Shown one piece after another: positions 39,665 to 47,722 of a DNA stretch of 64,000 bases (positions are counted from its first letter, which is position 1; each line of letters starts with the position of its first letter). The stretch is from Arthrobacter sp. 35W (GTDB lineage Bacteria > Actinomycetota > Actinomycetes > Actinomycetales > Micrococcaceae), in NCBI RefSeq assembly GCF_000482545.1, contig NZ_KI519454.1:558001-622000 (forward strand), written 5' to 3'. A model generated the notes under the pieces. The model was not told the DNA's origin, did not search any database, and was given only the letters and a program-made list of their open reading frames with translations. The position numbers and the translations under genes were made by a program.

Positions 39665-39697
39665 GGGGCCCCCGTCTGCTACGCCGATGGGGGCCCC
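39665..39697 (+). terminator. Possible terminator between infB and rbfA
   Basis: GGGGCCCCC (39665-39673) and GGGGGCCCC (39689-39697) form a 9-bp GC stem with a 15-nt loop. No T-run follows, so efficiency is doubtful. TAGACT at 39793-39798 may give rbfA its own promoter. The rest of this 239-nt gap shows further GC-rich hairpins but no gene. Confidence 0.5.
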
Positions 39698-39887
39698 GCC
39701 CGCTTTGCGCCACACACGACTTCGTCGGTGTGTCGCTGCAGACGCCCGATGCCACTCCCGGGCCCCCATCGGCTTCGCAGCCGGTGGCGACGTAGACTCG
39801 CCTTGAGCGCGTGGCACGACAACGGATTCTCGACCGCTTTGGCTGCGGCCGGCGTCAAGGATCCCTTTTATTCTTTAGGAGTTATTC

Positions 39888-40328
39888 ATGGCTGATTCAG
39901 CCCGGGCTGCGAAATTGGCGCAGCGTATCAAGGTGGTTGTGGCCGAGGGGCTGCGCAAGCGGGTCAAGGATCCGCGTGTTGAGGGCGTTACGGTGACAGA
40001 TGCGCGCGTGACGAACGATCTGCAGCACGCCACTGTCTACTACACCGTGTTCGGCGACGAGACGGCCCAGTCGGATGCCAAGGTGGCGCTGGAGAAGGCC
40101 CGCGGCGTGCTGCGCCAGGAGGTCGGCAAGAACATCACCGTCCGCCTGACTCCGACCCTGGAGTTTGTGGCGGATGAGATCCCCGTCAACGCCAGCCACC
40201 TGGAGAAGCTGCTGAAGGCGGCCAAGGCCAAGGATGCCAAGGTTGCGGCCATCCGCGAAGGCGCCGAGTTTGCCGGCGACGCGGACCCGTACAAGAAGGA
40301 CGACGCCGAGGGCGACGACGAGGCGTAA
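39888..40328 (+). CDS. rbfA: Ribosome-binding factor A
   Basis: Cold-shock 30S maturation factor of 146 aa with a KH-like fold. The ATG at 39888 gives MADSARAAKLAQRIKVVVAEGLRKRVKDPRVEGVTVTDARVTNDLQHATVYYTV. Conserved LRKRVKDPR and the strand-turn-strand ATVYYTVFGDE are typical. The C-terminus is acidic and extended. Follows infB by 239 bp, and a strong terminator follows. Confidence 0.96.
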   Translation: MADSARAAKLAQRIKVVVAEGLRKRVKDPRVEGVTVTDARVTNDLQHATVYYTVFGDETAQSDAKVALEKARGVLRQEVGKNITVRLTPTLEFVADEIPVNASHLEKLLKAAKAKDAKVAAIREGAEFAGDADPYKKDDAEGDDEA

Positions 40329-40329
40329 G

Positions 40330-40377
40330 CCTCACGATTCGTTGGCCTCACGACGCGTAGGCCGCACGACGCGTAGG
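40330..40377. repeat. Three tandem 16-bp repeats after rbfA
   Basis: Units CCTCACGATTCGTTGG (40330-40345), CCTCACGACGCGTAGG (40346-40361) and CCGCACGACGCGTAGG (40362-40377) follow directly after the rbfA stop and precede the terminator. Confidence 0.8.
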
Positions 40378-40383
40378 CCGCAA

Positions 40384-40424
40384 GGGCGGAGTGCCGATCC
40401 AGTGGATCGGCACTCCGCCCTTTT
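40384..40424 (+). terminator. Strong bidirectional terminator after rbfA
   Basis: GGGCGGAGTGCCGATCCA (40384-40401) and its perfect complement at 40403-40420 form an 18-bp inverted repeat around a single G, followed by TTTT. This is a clear rho-independent terminator for the infB-rbfA transcript. It could also act on the convergent ScyD-like gene, although the reverse T-run is weak. Confidence 0.92.
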
Positions 40425-40475
40425 GCATGCCAGCGGGCCTGGCGTGGGCACTGCCCCATAGGCCGGGGCTGCGTG

Positions 40476-41600
40476 TCAGCGGCTCTTCGGCAGCTCCACC
40501 GACACCACATTTCCGGCCGGCGGAGCATCGGCGGCCGGGAGCACATTGGTGGTCGCGTACAGGGTGCCGTCCCTGATGGCCAGTGCGGCCGGCAGCGGAA
40601 CGGAGAGGAACTCCTCAGCCTCGTGGCCGCCCCACGAAACAACCGAGATCCGGTCGGCGAAGAGCTCTGCGATGTAGAGGTCGCCGCTGGAACTGAACGC
40701 TATCGACGTCGGACCCAGCAGATCGGCAACGACCCGGTTCACCTCACCAGACCAGGGGTCGACGGTGAAGACCCGGCCGCGGGCACCCAGCTGTGGTCCC
40801 TCCGGTCCGCCCGGCAGTGAGCTTACATAGAGCAGGCCGTCGGGGCCAAAGGCAACATCGGTGGGCACCGGTTCAAAGTAGTACCAGCGTCCCACCACGC
40901 AGTCCGGCAGGCCCATCATTGTGGCGGCCTCCGCCGTGACCTGGTAGCGCTGCGGCGGCAGCACAGCTACGGTGCGTACGTCCCCGCTGCGCGGGTTTAC
41001 GGCCAGGATGGAGTTGCCTCCGGCATCAGCCACGAAGATCTCACCGCGCCCCGGGAGGGTGGCATACACATGGGAGTCAACGGTGCCCTTGTACAGTCCG
41101 GGGATTTCCGGCGGCACCTGGGCCAGGCAGGCGTCGTCGAGCCCGCGGAAGCCGTACCAGACGTCGCCGTCGGGGTTCTCATCGGATTCCCAGCGCGCCA
41201 GATCCGTAATGGTCCGCAGCCGGCCATTCTCGGACAGCGCCATCAGCTTGGCGGTGCTGGCCCCGGATGTGGGGCTGACCCCGGCGTTCTCCGAGAAGTA
41301 CACCGTCCCGTCGTCGAAGGAAACGGCTCCCACTTCGGCGCCGGGAATCTTGCTTTGGAAGACGGTGCTGGTGCCACCGTGGCGGTCGACCTTCAGCAGC
41401 GAGCCGCCAAAGTTCTGCGAAACATAGAGGGACCCACCATTTCCGGCGGCCAGCGACAGCGGTGTCAGCAGGCCCGAGGCGAGGGTGGTTGGCTGTGGAT
41501 CCGGCCCTTGCCGGTCCGTGGCAGTCGAGGGGGCGGCACCAAGACAGAGGGCCGCCACGAGCGCCAAGGCTGTGATGGCGCCTTGGAGTGGTCTACGCAT
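40476..41600 (-). CDS. ScyD/ScyE-like secreted beta-propeller protein
   Basis: Secreted protein of 374 aa. MRRPLQGAITALALVAALCLGAAPSTA is a Sec signal peptide, with cleavage near SSTA/ATD expected. The body has repeated blades such as GNGGSLYVSQNFGGSLLKV, GEIFVADAGGNSILAVN and FGPDGLLYVSSLPGG, as in the ScyD/ScyE and NHL-type families. GGAGAAGAAA precedes ATG 41600; the frame extends to 41783 without a good start. No enzymatic residues are recognised and a function is not proposed. Divergent from the arylsulfotransferase-like gene. Confidence 0.85.
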   Translation of the reverse strand: MRRPLQGAITALALVAALCLGAAPSTATDRQGPDPQPTTLASGLLTPLSLAAGNGGSLYVSQNFGGSLLKVDRHGGTSTVFQSKIPGAEVGAVSFDDGTVYFSENAGVSPTSGASTAKLMALSENGRLRTITDLARWESDENPDGDVWYGFRGLDDACLAQVPPEIPGLYKGTVDSHVYATLPGRGEIFVADAGGNSILAVNPRSGDVRTVAVLPPQRYQVTAEAATMMGLPDCVVGRWYYFEPVPTDVAFGPDGLLYVSSLPGGPEGPQLGARGRVFTVDPWSGEVNRVVADLLGPTSIAFSSSGDLYIAELFADRISVVSWGGHEAEEFLSVPLPAALAIRDGTLYATTNVLPAADAPPAGNVVSVELPKSR

Positions 41601-41788
41601 TTTCTTCTCCGAGTGCGGGTGGAAAACTTTGAGACCAGTGTGGATTGCGTCCCCCGGAGCGCGGCTGACGAGTGATGTCAGGGTGTCTTTCCACATTATT
41701 CCCGCCGGCGCCACCCGTCCAGAGGATGCACAGCCAATGCACTGCCGGCTCCGGGTTGCTGCCGAGCCGCCGGTTCCTACCATGGACC
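41601..41788. other. Divergent intergenic region between two secreted-protein genes
   Basis: About 190 bp separating the ScyD-like and arylsulfotransferase-like genes. It contains an AT-rich patch (CATTATTCCCG near 41693-41703). I see no convincing pair of promoter hexamers, palindrome or operator in it. Confidence 0.5.
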
Positions 41789-43399
41789 ATGGAAACTATG
41801 GAGAACGCGGTCGACGGCCCTCGGGATCCGGCCGCAGAGACGGCAAAACAACCCTGGATCAAGGGATCCGTCAGCAGGCGGGGGTTCCTGCTGGGCGCGG
41901 GCATGGTGGGTGCGGGCGCGATGGCGCTGGGAACGGCGGCTGGCCGGTGGATGGTCCCGGCGGCCCAAGCGCAGGCGGGAAAGACGGCACCGGCCTCGAC
42001 GCCGGCGCCGGCCACAGCAGCGCCCACCGCCACGGCGTCGCCGACGGCCACCACCGCCATTCCGGACAGGACCTTCCTCAGCACCAAGCTGACCACCCCG
42101 CACACCACCAGCTGGACGGCGTCGGCCACCGCAGCAGGGCTGCTCTTTGTGGGACCGCAGGGGCATGGTTCCAGTGGGCTGATCATGGACAACGACGGAC
42201 GGCCGGTGTGGATCGAGCCCACCGGAGCGGGCGTGACGGACCTGCGCGTGCAGACCTACCAAGACAGGCAGGTGCTCACGTACTGGACCGGCACGGGCAT
42301 CGGCGGCCACGGCGAGGGCCTGGGGAGGATCCTGGACACCTCCTACCGCACGGTGGCCGAGGTCAACGCGGGCAACGGACTCAAGGCCGATCTCCATGAG
42401 TTCCGCCTGACGGATGCCGGCACGGCCTTGCTCATTTCCTACCCAACCATCCAGAGGGACCTGAGCCACGTGGGCGGCCCGGTGGACGGCTTCATGTTCA
42501 ACTGCCACGTCCAGGAGGTCCGGGTGGACACCGGGGAGGTGCTGGTGGACTGGAGTGCGGTGGAGGACATCGGTCTGGAGGAGTCGTACATGGCGCCCGG
42601 CGACAGTGCTGCGGCTGACGGATCCAGCGCTGCCAAAGCGTTCGACCCGTACCACGTGAACTCCGTGGACGAGACCGGCGGGACGCTGCTGGTCTCGGCC
42701 CGGCACACGCACACCCTCTACCAGCTGGATAGGGCCACCGGGGCGCTCCAGTGGCGGCTGGGCGGCAAGCGCAGCGACTTTACCGTGGAGGACCGCGCCG
42801 CATTTGCCTGGCAGCACGATGCCCGCCGGCGCTCGGACACCGAGGTCAGCGTCTTTGACAACCACTACTCCGATGGCACCACCGGCACCTCGCGCGGGCT
42901 GTTCCTCACCATCGACGAGGCCGCGCGGACGGCAACGCTCAAGGCCGAGTACGCCAATGCCGGGCACCGCGGCAATGCCGAGGGAAACGTCCAGGTGCTG
43001 CCCAACGGGAACATCCTGGTGGGCTGGGGTGCGGATCCGGCCGCCACCGAATTCACCCCCGATGGAACGGCAATCTTCGAAACGGTGGGCCTGGGCAACG
43101 CCTCCTACCGGGTCTACCGCTTCCCCTGGCAGGCGGCGCCAACCACCGTTCCCGACGTCGGGGTCCTGCCCGGCAATGGCTCCTCGATGGCCGTGTTCGT
43201 CAGCTGGAACGGGGCCACGGACGTTGCCTCGTGGCGGATCTCCACCGGCGACAGCCCCTCCACCCTGGCGGCCCGGGCCACGGTGCCCCGGCGCGGCTTC
43301 GAAACCCAGTTTGCCGTGGCCAACGCCAGCCATGTGGCGGTGGAGGCCCTGGGCGCCGGCGGAACCGTCCTGGCCACGTCCGCCGTCATCGCCGTCTGA
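41789..43399 (+). CDS. Tat-exported arylsulfotransferase-family protein
   Basis: Exported protein of 536 aa; METMENAVDG... then SRRGFLLGAGMVGAGAMALG is a twin-arginine signal, suggesting folding in the cytoplasm, and AQA is the likely cleavage region. The rest resembles the arylsulfotransferase (ASST-2) beta-propeller, with LRVQTYQDRQVLTYWTG, PYHVNSVDETGGTLLVSARHTHTLYQLDR and QHDARRRSDTEVSVFDNH. The His residues in HVNSVD, ARHTHT and QHDA are candidate catalytic ones. The C-terminal 90 residues look like a fibronectin/Ig-type domain. ATG 41798 is an alternative start. Confidence 0.87.
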   Translation: METMENAVDGPRDPAAETAKQPWIKGSVSRRGFLLGAGMVGAGAMALGTAAGRWMVPAAQAQAGKTAPASTPAPATAAPTATASPTATTAIPDRTFLSTKLTTPHTTSWTASATAAGLLFVGPQGHGSSGLIMDNDGRPVWIEPTGAGVTDLRVQTYQDRQVLTYWTGTGIGGHGEGLGRILDTSYRTVAEVNAGNGLKADLHEFRLTDAGTALLISYPTIQRDLSHVGGPVDGFMFNCHVQEVRVDTGEVLVDWSAVEDIGLEESYMAPGDSAAADGSSAAKAFDPYHVNSVDETGGTLLVSARHTHTLYQLDRATGALQWRLGGKRSDFTVEDRAAFAWQHDARRRSDTEVSVFDNHYSDGTTGTSRGLFLTIDEAARTATLKAEYANAGHRGNAEGNVQVLPNGNILVGWGADPAATEFTPDGTAIFETVGLGNASYRVYRFPWQAAPTTVPDVGVLPGNGSSMAVFVSWNGATDVASWRISTGDSPSTLAARATVPRRGFETQFAVANASHVAVEALGAGGTVLATSAVIAV

Positions 43400-43449
43400 G
43401 CACGCGCCGCGGGTGGCTGTCCATGGAACGCGGGGCCCCGCGCCACCCA

Positions 43450-43455
43450 TATACT
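43450..43455 (+). promoter_or_regulatory. -10 element 7 nt before truB
   Basis: TATACT ends 7 nt before GTG 43463, so the transcript would start near the start codon. GGAAAGC between could also serve as ribosome site on a longer transcript. Confidence 0.45.
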
Positions 43456-43462
43456 GGAAAGC

Positions 43463-44368
43463 GTGCTTTCTGGACTGGTAGTAGTGGATAAACCGCAGGG
43501 ATGGACCAGCCACGATGTGGTGGGCCGAATGCGGAGGCTTGCGGGCACCCGGAAAGTGGGCCATGCCGGGACCTTGGACCCGATGGCCACCGGCGTGCTG
43601 GTGGTCGGGATCAACAAGGCCACCCGCCTGTTGACCTTCATTGTGGGCACCTCGAAGACCTACGAGGCCACCATCCGCCTGGGCCAGAGCACCATCACCG
43701 ACGACGCCGAGGGCGAGGCCACGGCCACTACCGCCGCCGCCGCCGTGACAGAGGACGCCGTCCGTGCCGGCATCGCCGCACTGACAGGCCCCATTTCCCA
43801 GGTTCCCAGCAGCGTCAGCGCCATCAAGGTCAACGGCGAGCGGGCCTATGCCCGCGTCCGTTCCGGCGAGGAAGTGAAGCTGGCCGCCCGGCCCGTCACC
43901 ATCCACCGTTTTGAGCTGCACGCTCTGGACCACGTTGCGTACGACGGCGGCGAGTTTGTCGATCTGCGCGTCACCGTGGACTGCTCCTCCGGCACCTACA
44001 TCCGTGCGCTGGCCCGCGACCTCGGCGCCGGCCTGGGCGTGGGCGGCCACCTGACGGCCCTGCGCCGCACCGCCGTCGGGCCCTACACGCTGGACCAGGC
44101 GAAGACTCTGGAGCAGCTGGCCGAGGAATTCTCCATGCTGGACATCGCCGACGCGGCCCGGGCCCTGATGCCCGTGCGCGAGCTCTCCGCCGAGGAAGCC
44201 GTGGAGATCTCCTTTGGCCGCCGCATCCCCAGCAGCGAGGCGCGCGAGCACACGCCGGATAACCCGGCCGCGGCCTTCGCGCCGGACGGCACCCTGGTGG
44301 CGCTGCTGGCCGACGCCGGCAAGCACGCCAAGCCCGTGCTCGTGTTCCCGCCGGACGCACAGGACTAG
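43463..44368 (+). CDS. truB: tRNA pseudouridine(55) synthase
   Basis: Makes pseudouridine 55 in the tRNA T-loop; 301 aa. GTG 43463 gives MLSGLVVVDKPQGWTSHDVVGRMRRL, and the catalytic motif is GHAGTLDPMATGVL (the Asp). YEATIRLGQSTITDDAEGE, PSSVSAIKVNGERAYARVRSGE and VDCSSGTYIRALARDLG are all TruB landmarks. Next to the ribF-rpsO-pnp group, as usual, but separated from rbfA by the two secreted-protein genes. Confidence 0.97.
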   Translation: MLSGLVVVDKPQGWTSHDVVGRMRRLAGTRKVGHAGTLDPMATGVLVVGINKATRLLTFIVGTSKTYEATIRLGQSTITDDAEGEATATTAAAAVTEDAVRAGIAALTGPISQVPSSVSAIKVNGERAYARVRSGEEVKLAARPVTIHRFELHALDHVAYDGGEFVDLRVTVDCSSGTYIRALARDLGAGLGVGGHLTALRRTAVGPYTLDQAKTLEQLAEEFSMLDIADAARALMPVRELSAEEAVEISFGRRIPSSEAREHTPDNPAAAFAPDGTLVALLADAGKHAKPVLVFPPDAQD

Positions 44369-44371
44369 CGC

Positions 44372-44779
44372 GTGGTCATCGACGGCTGGTTCATCACCGC
44401 GCTCATCGTCTGTCTGCTCTCCACCGGAGCCTGCGTCGTCGCGGCGGTGCTGAAGAAGAAGCCCAACGACATCACCCTGCTGTCCATGGCGGCAATCGAG
44501 CTGTTCCTGCTGGTCTTTCTGGTGGCCTCCATCGTGCGCTCCGCCGGCGGCGAGCCGATCGCGGGGGAGCCGTGGGAGTTCTGGGGCTATCTGGCCACGG
44601 CCATGGCGATTCCGATCGCAGGCTTCTACTGGGCCATCCTGGAACGGACGTTTTGGAGCAATTACGTGCTGGCCGCCGTCGGCGCCACCGTTTTGGTGAT
44701 GATGGCCCGGATGGCACAAATCTGGTACGGAACGGCAACTTTGCACGGCACGGCAAGCGCAGCATTAGGGGCGTCATGA
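44372..44779 (+). CDS. Small four-helix membrane protein
   Basis: Unrecognised protein of 135 aa, GTG 44372, three bases after the truB stop. About four hydrophobic segments are visible (WFITALIVCLLSTGACVVAAVL, LSMAAIELFLLVFLVASIV, FWGYLATAMAIPIAGFYWAIL, YVLAAVGATVLVMMARM) with no catalytic motif. Its TGA lies inside ATGATGA, so it is coupled to the following membrane protein gene. Function unknown. Confidence 0.85.
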   Translation: MVIDGWFITALIVCLLSTGACVVAAVLKKKPNDITLLSMAAIELFLLVFLVASIVRSAGGEPIAGEPWEFWGYLATAMAIPIAGFYWAILERTFWSNYVLAAVGATVLVMMARMAQIWYGTATLHGTASAALGAS

Positions 44780-45231
44780 TGAACACAGCACACACTTCCA
44801 CCGACGGACGCTCCTCGGGGCCGGGCCGCCTCCTCATTGCCGTGTACGCGGTGTTTGCGCTGGCCGCCTCCGCACGGGCCGGCTTCCAGATCGCGACCAA
44901 TTTCAACGAAGCGCCGCTGGCGTATTCACTCTCCGCCTTTGCCGCAGTGGTCTACATCGTGGCCACCGTGGCACTGGCCCGCAAGGGTGCCTTCTGGTTC
45001 AAGGTCGCCATCGCCGCGATCTGCGTGGAACTGGTGGGTGTGCTGGTGGTCGGCAGCCTGAGCCTGTTTGATGCCGCCGCCTTCCCGCACGCCACCGTGT
45101 GGAGCCTGTACGGCCGCGGCTACGGCTTTGTGCCGCTGCTGCTGCCCATCCTGGGCCTGTGGTGGCTGTACCGCCACCGCACCGCGGCTGCCGCCGGACG
45201 GGCCGCTGCGGACGCGGCCAAGAGCGCCTAG
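44776..45231 (+). CDS. Small membrane protein, partner of the preceding gene
   Basis: Unrecognised protein of 151 aa from ATG 44776 (ATG 44779 alternative), overlapping the previous stop. Hydrophobic segments include LLIAVYAVFALAASARAGFQ, LAYSLSAFAAVVYIVATVALA and FWFKVAIAAICVELVGVLVVGSL, and the C-terminus has GFVPLLLPILGLWWLYRHR. It forms a translationally coupled pair with the 135-residue protein and could make a complex with it. No function is proposed. Confidence 0.85.
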   Translation: MMNTAHTSTDGRSSGPGRLLIAVYAVFALAASARAGFQIATNFNEAPLAYSLSAFAAVVYIVATVALARKGAFWFKVAIAAICVELVGVLVVGSLSLFDAAAFPHATVWSLYGRGYGFVPLLLPILGLWWLYRHRTAAAAGRAAADAAKSA

Positions 45232-45241
45232 GGCCTCGTCC

Positions 45242-45883
45242 ATGGGCAGCGAGCGCGTTTCCGCCGCTGAGGCCGGGCTCTCGGGGGACATCCTCGCCAC
45301 CGAGGTGGTGGTGCCAGTGCTCACCGACGGCGTCGTGAGCCTGCGTGCCCTGCGCCCGGAGGATGGACCCACACTGGTGTTCTACTGCCGGGACCCGGAA
45401 TCGGTCCGCTGGACCACCATTCCGCGGGATTACACGGCGGCCGACGCCGAGGCGTTCATCTCGGACATGGTCCCCACCGGGTGGGCCAGCGGAAAGGTCC
45501 TGGCGTTCGCCGTCGCCTCGGCGTCGACCGACGAGCTGCTGGGCACCATCGATCTGCAGTGCAGCAAGCCGGGATCGGCGGAGGTCGGTATCAACGTCGG
45601 CCACCCGCACCGGGGGAGCGGGGTTGGTGCCCGCGCGGTGGATCTGCTGGTGGACTACGCCTTCAACCAGCAGAACCTGGCGTACCTGCATTGGCTGGCG
45701 CTCGTCCCCAATTGGGGCAGCCGCAAACTGGCCTGGAAGATTGGCTTCCGCCTGGAGGGAACGCTGCGCGGCTATGCGGACGATCGCGGCACCCCCACCG
45801 ATGCCTGGATGTTCACGCTTTCGGCGCAGGATCCCCGTGGCCCCCAGGAACCGTGGCAGGGGCCGACGCCGGCCAGCGGGTAA
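45242..45883 (+). CDS. GNAT-family N-acetyltransferase (RimJ/RimL-like)
   Basis: Acetyltransferase of 213 aa. LTDGVVSLRALRPEDGPTLVFYCRDPESVRWT is the RimJ-type N-terminus. EVGINVGHPHRGSGVGARAVDLLVDYAF is the acetyl-CoA-binding loop. HWLALVPNWGSRKLAWKIGFRLEGTLR follows the family C-terminal pattern. The ATG at 45242 is preceded by AGGG 9 nt earlier, overlapping the upstream stop. Substrate could be a protein N-terminus or a small molecule. Confidence 0.9.
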   Translation: MGSERVSAAEAGLSGDILATEVVVPVLTDGVVSLRALRPEDGPTLVFYCRDPESVRWTTIPRDYTAADAEAFISDMVPTGWASGKVLAFAVASASTDELLGTIDLQCSKPGSAEVGINVGHPHRGSGVGARAVDLLVDYAFNQQNLAYLHWLALVPNWGSRKLAWKIGFRLEGTLRGYADDRGTPTDAWMFTLSAQDPRGPQEPWQGPTPASG

Positions 45884-45953
45884 CCTTGGAGGTGGCCAGA
45901 GCCCCTCGCGGGGCCTGGCAGCATTTTCCCCGCACGGGGATGGACAGAGGACA

Positions 45954-45974
45954 GGCGGATGCCCGGCATCCGCC
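45954..45974 (+). terminator. Hairpin before ribF
   Basis: GGCGGATGC (45954-45962) and GCATCCGCC (45966-45974) form a perfect 9-bp stem with a 3-nt loop, 20 nt before the ribF start. There is no T-tract; it could slow polymerase or mask the ribosome site. It does not resemble an FMN riboswitch. Confidence 0.5.
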
Positions 45975-45993
45975 ACTAGGGCGAGGTTGACGG

Positions 45994-46935
45994 TTGCAGA
46001 TCTGGAACTCATTGGCCGAGGTGCCGGCAAACTACGGGCCCTCCGTGGTGACGCTGGGCAACTTCGACGGCGTCCACAAGGGGCACCAGGCGGTGCTGCG
46101 CCAGGTGGTCGAGGCGGCGCAGGCCCGCGGTGCCAAGTCCGTGGCCATCACCTTTGACCCGCACCCGGCACAGGTCCACCGCCCGGAGGCGGCGCCGCCC
46201 CAGATCATGTCCCTTGCGGACAAGCTGGAGACCATGGCCGCCACGGGCCTCGACGGCGTGCTCGTCATGGAGTACACCTTGGAGCTGGCCTCGCAGACGC
46301 CGGAGAAGTTCATCCGCTCCGCCTTTGTCGACCCGCTGCGCGCCTGCGCCGTGGTGATCGGCCACGACGTCCGCTTCGGCCTGAACAACTCAGGCGATCT
46401 GTCCACGATGGTGGAGCTGGGCACCCAGCTGGGCTTCGACGTCGTCGTCATCGACGAGGTGGGGCTGGACCGCCGCTGGTCCTCCACCTGGGTGCGCGAG
46501 GCCTTGATGCGCGGCGACGTCGAAACGGCCGCCGAGGTGCTGGGCCGCCCCCACCACATGCGCGGCGAGGTGGTGCACGGCGCCGCCCGCGGCCGCGACC
46601 TGGGATTCCCCACGGCCAATCTCTCCGGAGACGCCACGGGCATCATCCCCGAAGACGGCATCTACGCCGGCTGGCTGACCGACGCCGCCGGAACCCGGTG
46701 GCCCGCCGCCATCTCCGTGGGCTCCAACCCCACGTTCGACGGCGTCAGCCGCCAGGTGGAGGCGTTTGTCATCGACCGCCCGCAGGAGCCGGTGGAGGCC
46801 TTCAACCTCTATGGCCAGCAGGTGGTGGTCGAATTCGTCCGCCGGCTGCGCGGCATGGTGGCCTACACCGGGCCCGAGGCCCTGGTGGAACAGATGTGCC
46901 TGGACGTCGAGCAGAGCCGGCGCATCCTGGCCTGA
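45994..46935 (+). CDS. ribF: Bifunctional riboflavin kinase / FAD synthetase
   Basis: Converts riboflavin to FMN and FAD; 313 aa. TTG 45994 gives MQIWNSLAEVPANYGPSVVTLGNFDGVHKGHQ, and GAGG lies 7 nt upstream. The N-terminal nucleotidyltransferase has GNFDGVHKGH and FDPHPAQV; the C-terminal kinase has GRDLGFPTANLS and VGSNPTFDG. It lies between the GNAT gene and rpsO in the standard truB-ribF-rpsO order, with the extra genes inserted after truB. Confidence 0.96.
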   Translation: MQIWNSLAEVPANYGPSVVTLGNFDGVHKGHQAVLRQVVEAAQARGAKSVAITFDPHPAQVHRPEAAPPQIMSLADKLETMAATGLDGVLVMEYTLELASQTPEKFIRSAFVDPLRACAVVIGHDVRFGLNNSGDLSTMVELGTQLGFDVVVIDEVGLDRRWSSTWVREALMRGDVETAAEVLGRPHHMRGEVVHGAARGRDLGFPTANLSGDATGIIPEDGIYAGWLTDAAGTRWPAAISVGSNPTFDGVSRQVEAFVIDRPQEPVEAFNLYGQQVVVEFVRRLRGMVAYTGPEALVEQMCLDVEQSRRILA

Positions 46936-47003
46936 GGCGCTGCCGCGAGGTCGACGACGGGGCCGCTGCAGGTGCCGCCGGCGCCGCGCTGGAGGGGCCC
47001 GCT

Positions 47004-47033
47004 TCGACAGGGGCACGACACGCAGAGTAAACT
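47004..47033 (+). promoter_or_regulatory. rpsO promoter
   Basis: TCGACA (47004-47009, within TTCGACA) and TAAACT (47028-47033) are 18 nt apart, a plausible sigma70-type promoter placing the transcript start near 47040, just ahead of the structured leader. Confidence 0.45.
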
Positions 47034-47041
47034 AGGCATGA

Positions 47042-47117
47042 GGATCCGGCTGCAGTCCGTGGTGGCTGGATCTAACTGTGTACAAATGTGGTTCGCCGCA
47101 TCGGCACACAGCTTTTT
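47042..47117 (+). promoter_or_regulatory. Structured rpsO leader, candidate S15 autoregulatory RNA
   Basis: A first hairpin pairs GATCC (near 47043) with GGATC (near 47067). A second pairs CTGTGT (47076-47081) with ACACAG (47106-47111), enclosing an inner stem ATGTGG (47086-47091)/CCGCAT (47096-47101) capped by TTCG. CTTTTT (47112-47117) follows at once, giving an intrinsic-terminator-like ending 31 nt before the rpsO start. S15 autoregulates through leader RNAs in several phyla, so this may be an actinobacterial form. Confidence 0.5.
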
Positions 47118-47147
47118 ATGAACGCGGCACAACTCAAGGAGTTACCT

Positions 47148-47417
47148 GTGGCATTGGACGCCGCTGTAAAGCAAGAAATCATGAAGGCCTACGCAACCGT
47201 TGAGGGCGACACCGGTTCGCCCGAGGTTCAGATCGCGATGCTGTCCCGCCGCATCCTGGATCTGACGGAGCACCTGAAGGCCCACAAGCACGACCACCAC
47301 ACCCGCCGCGGCCTGCTGCTGCTGGTTGGCCGTCGTCGTCGCCTGCTGGACTACCTGAAGAAGACCGACATCACGCGCTACCGTACGCTCATCGAGCGCC
47401 TCGGCCTGCGCCGCTAG
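47148..47417 (+). CDS. rpsO: 30S ribosomal protein S15
   Basis: Primary 16S rRNA-binding protein of 89 aa, the standard length. GTG 47148 is chosen over upstream ATGs because AAGGAG (47136-47141) lies 6 nt before it; the first residues [28 protein letters not shown] are conserved S15. [31 protein letters not shown]-type residues (here [15 protein letters not shown]) bind RNA. Followed by a terminator and pnp. Confidence 0.98.
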   Translation: MALDAAVKQEIMKAYATVEGDTGSPEVQIAMLSRRILDLTEHLKAHKHDHHTRRGLLLLVGRRRRLLDYLKKTDITRYRTLIERLGLRR

Positions 47418-47428
47418 TACGTCCGTAG

Positions 47429-47460
47429 GGCGGTCCCTCCCTTGTGGAGGGGCCGCCTTT
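47429..47460 (+). terminator. Terminator after rpsO
   Basis: GGCGGTCCCTCC (47429-47440), 5-nt loop, GGAGGGGCCGCC (47446-47457), then TTT. One internal T-G pair; otherwise perfect. It separates rpsO from pnp. Confidence 0.8.
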
Positions 47461-47722
47461 CGCGGTGCTGCGCCCCCTGTGGCGAAATGCACCAAGTGCG
47501 GGAAACCGCACGACAATTGAACAGCGGAATCGTGCCCGCAGCGCGCATTCGCGGTCCTCGGTAGTGACTTCCGGGACTGGCCCCGAGCCAGGCCCGTGGG
47601 TCTCGATCGAAGACCGGGTGTTGTACAGGCTCCACGGCAGTATTCGGTGGATTACCTGGGTTGATGCGTTCCGATTCCCACCAGTTTTTGACACTTACTC
47701 ACAGAAATGGAGGTGACTCTCT
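47461..47722 (+). other. rpsO-pnp intergenic region
   Basis: The full gap between the rpsO stop and the pnp start is 305 nt. After the terminator it holds several small hairpins (for example GGTCT...AGACC near 47590-47615) and the ribosome site GGAGGTGACTCT just before ATG 47723. I could not identify a convincing promoter hexamer pair, gene or repeat. An RNase-processing leader for PNPase autoregulation is possible but not evident. Confidence 0.5.

Noticed and set aside
41777-44746. 989-residue open frame antisense to the arylsulfotransferase and truB genes
   Set aside because: Same reason: no family motif, Gly/His/Gln-rich composition and certain genes on the + strand.
45884-45993. FMN riboswitch before ribF
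   Set aside because: Region is only 110 nt, lacks the RFN conserved motifs, and holds simple hairpins.
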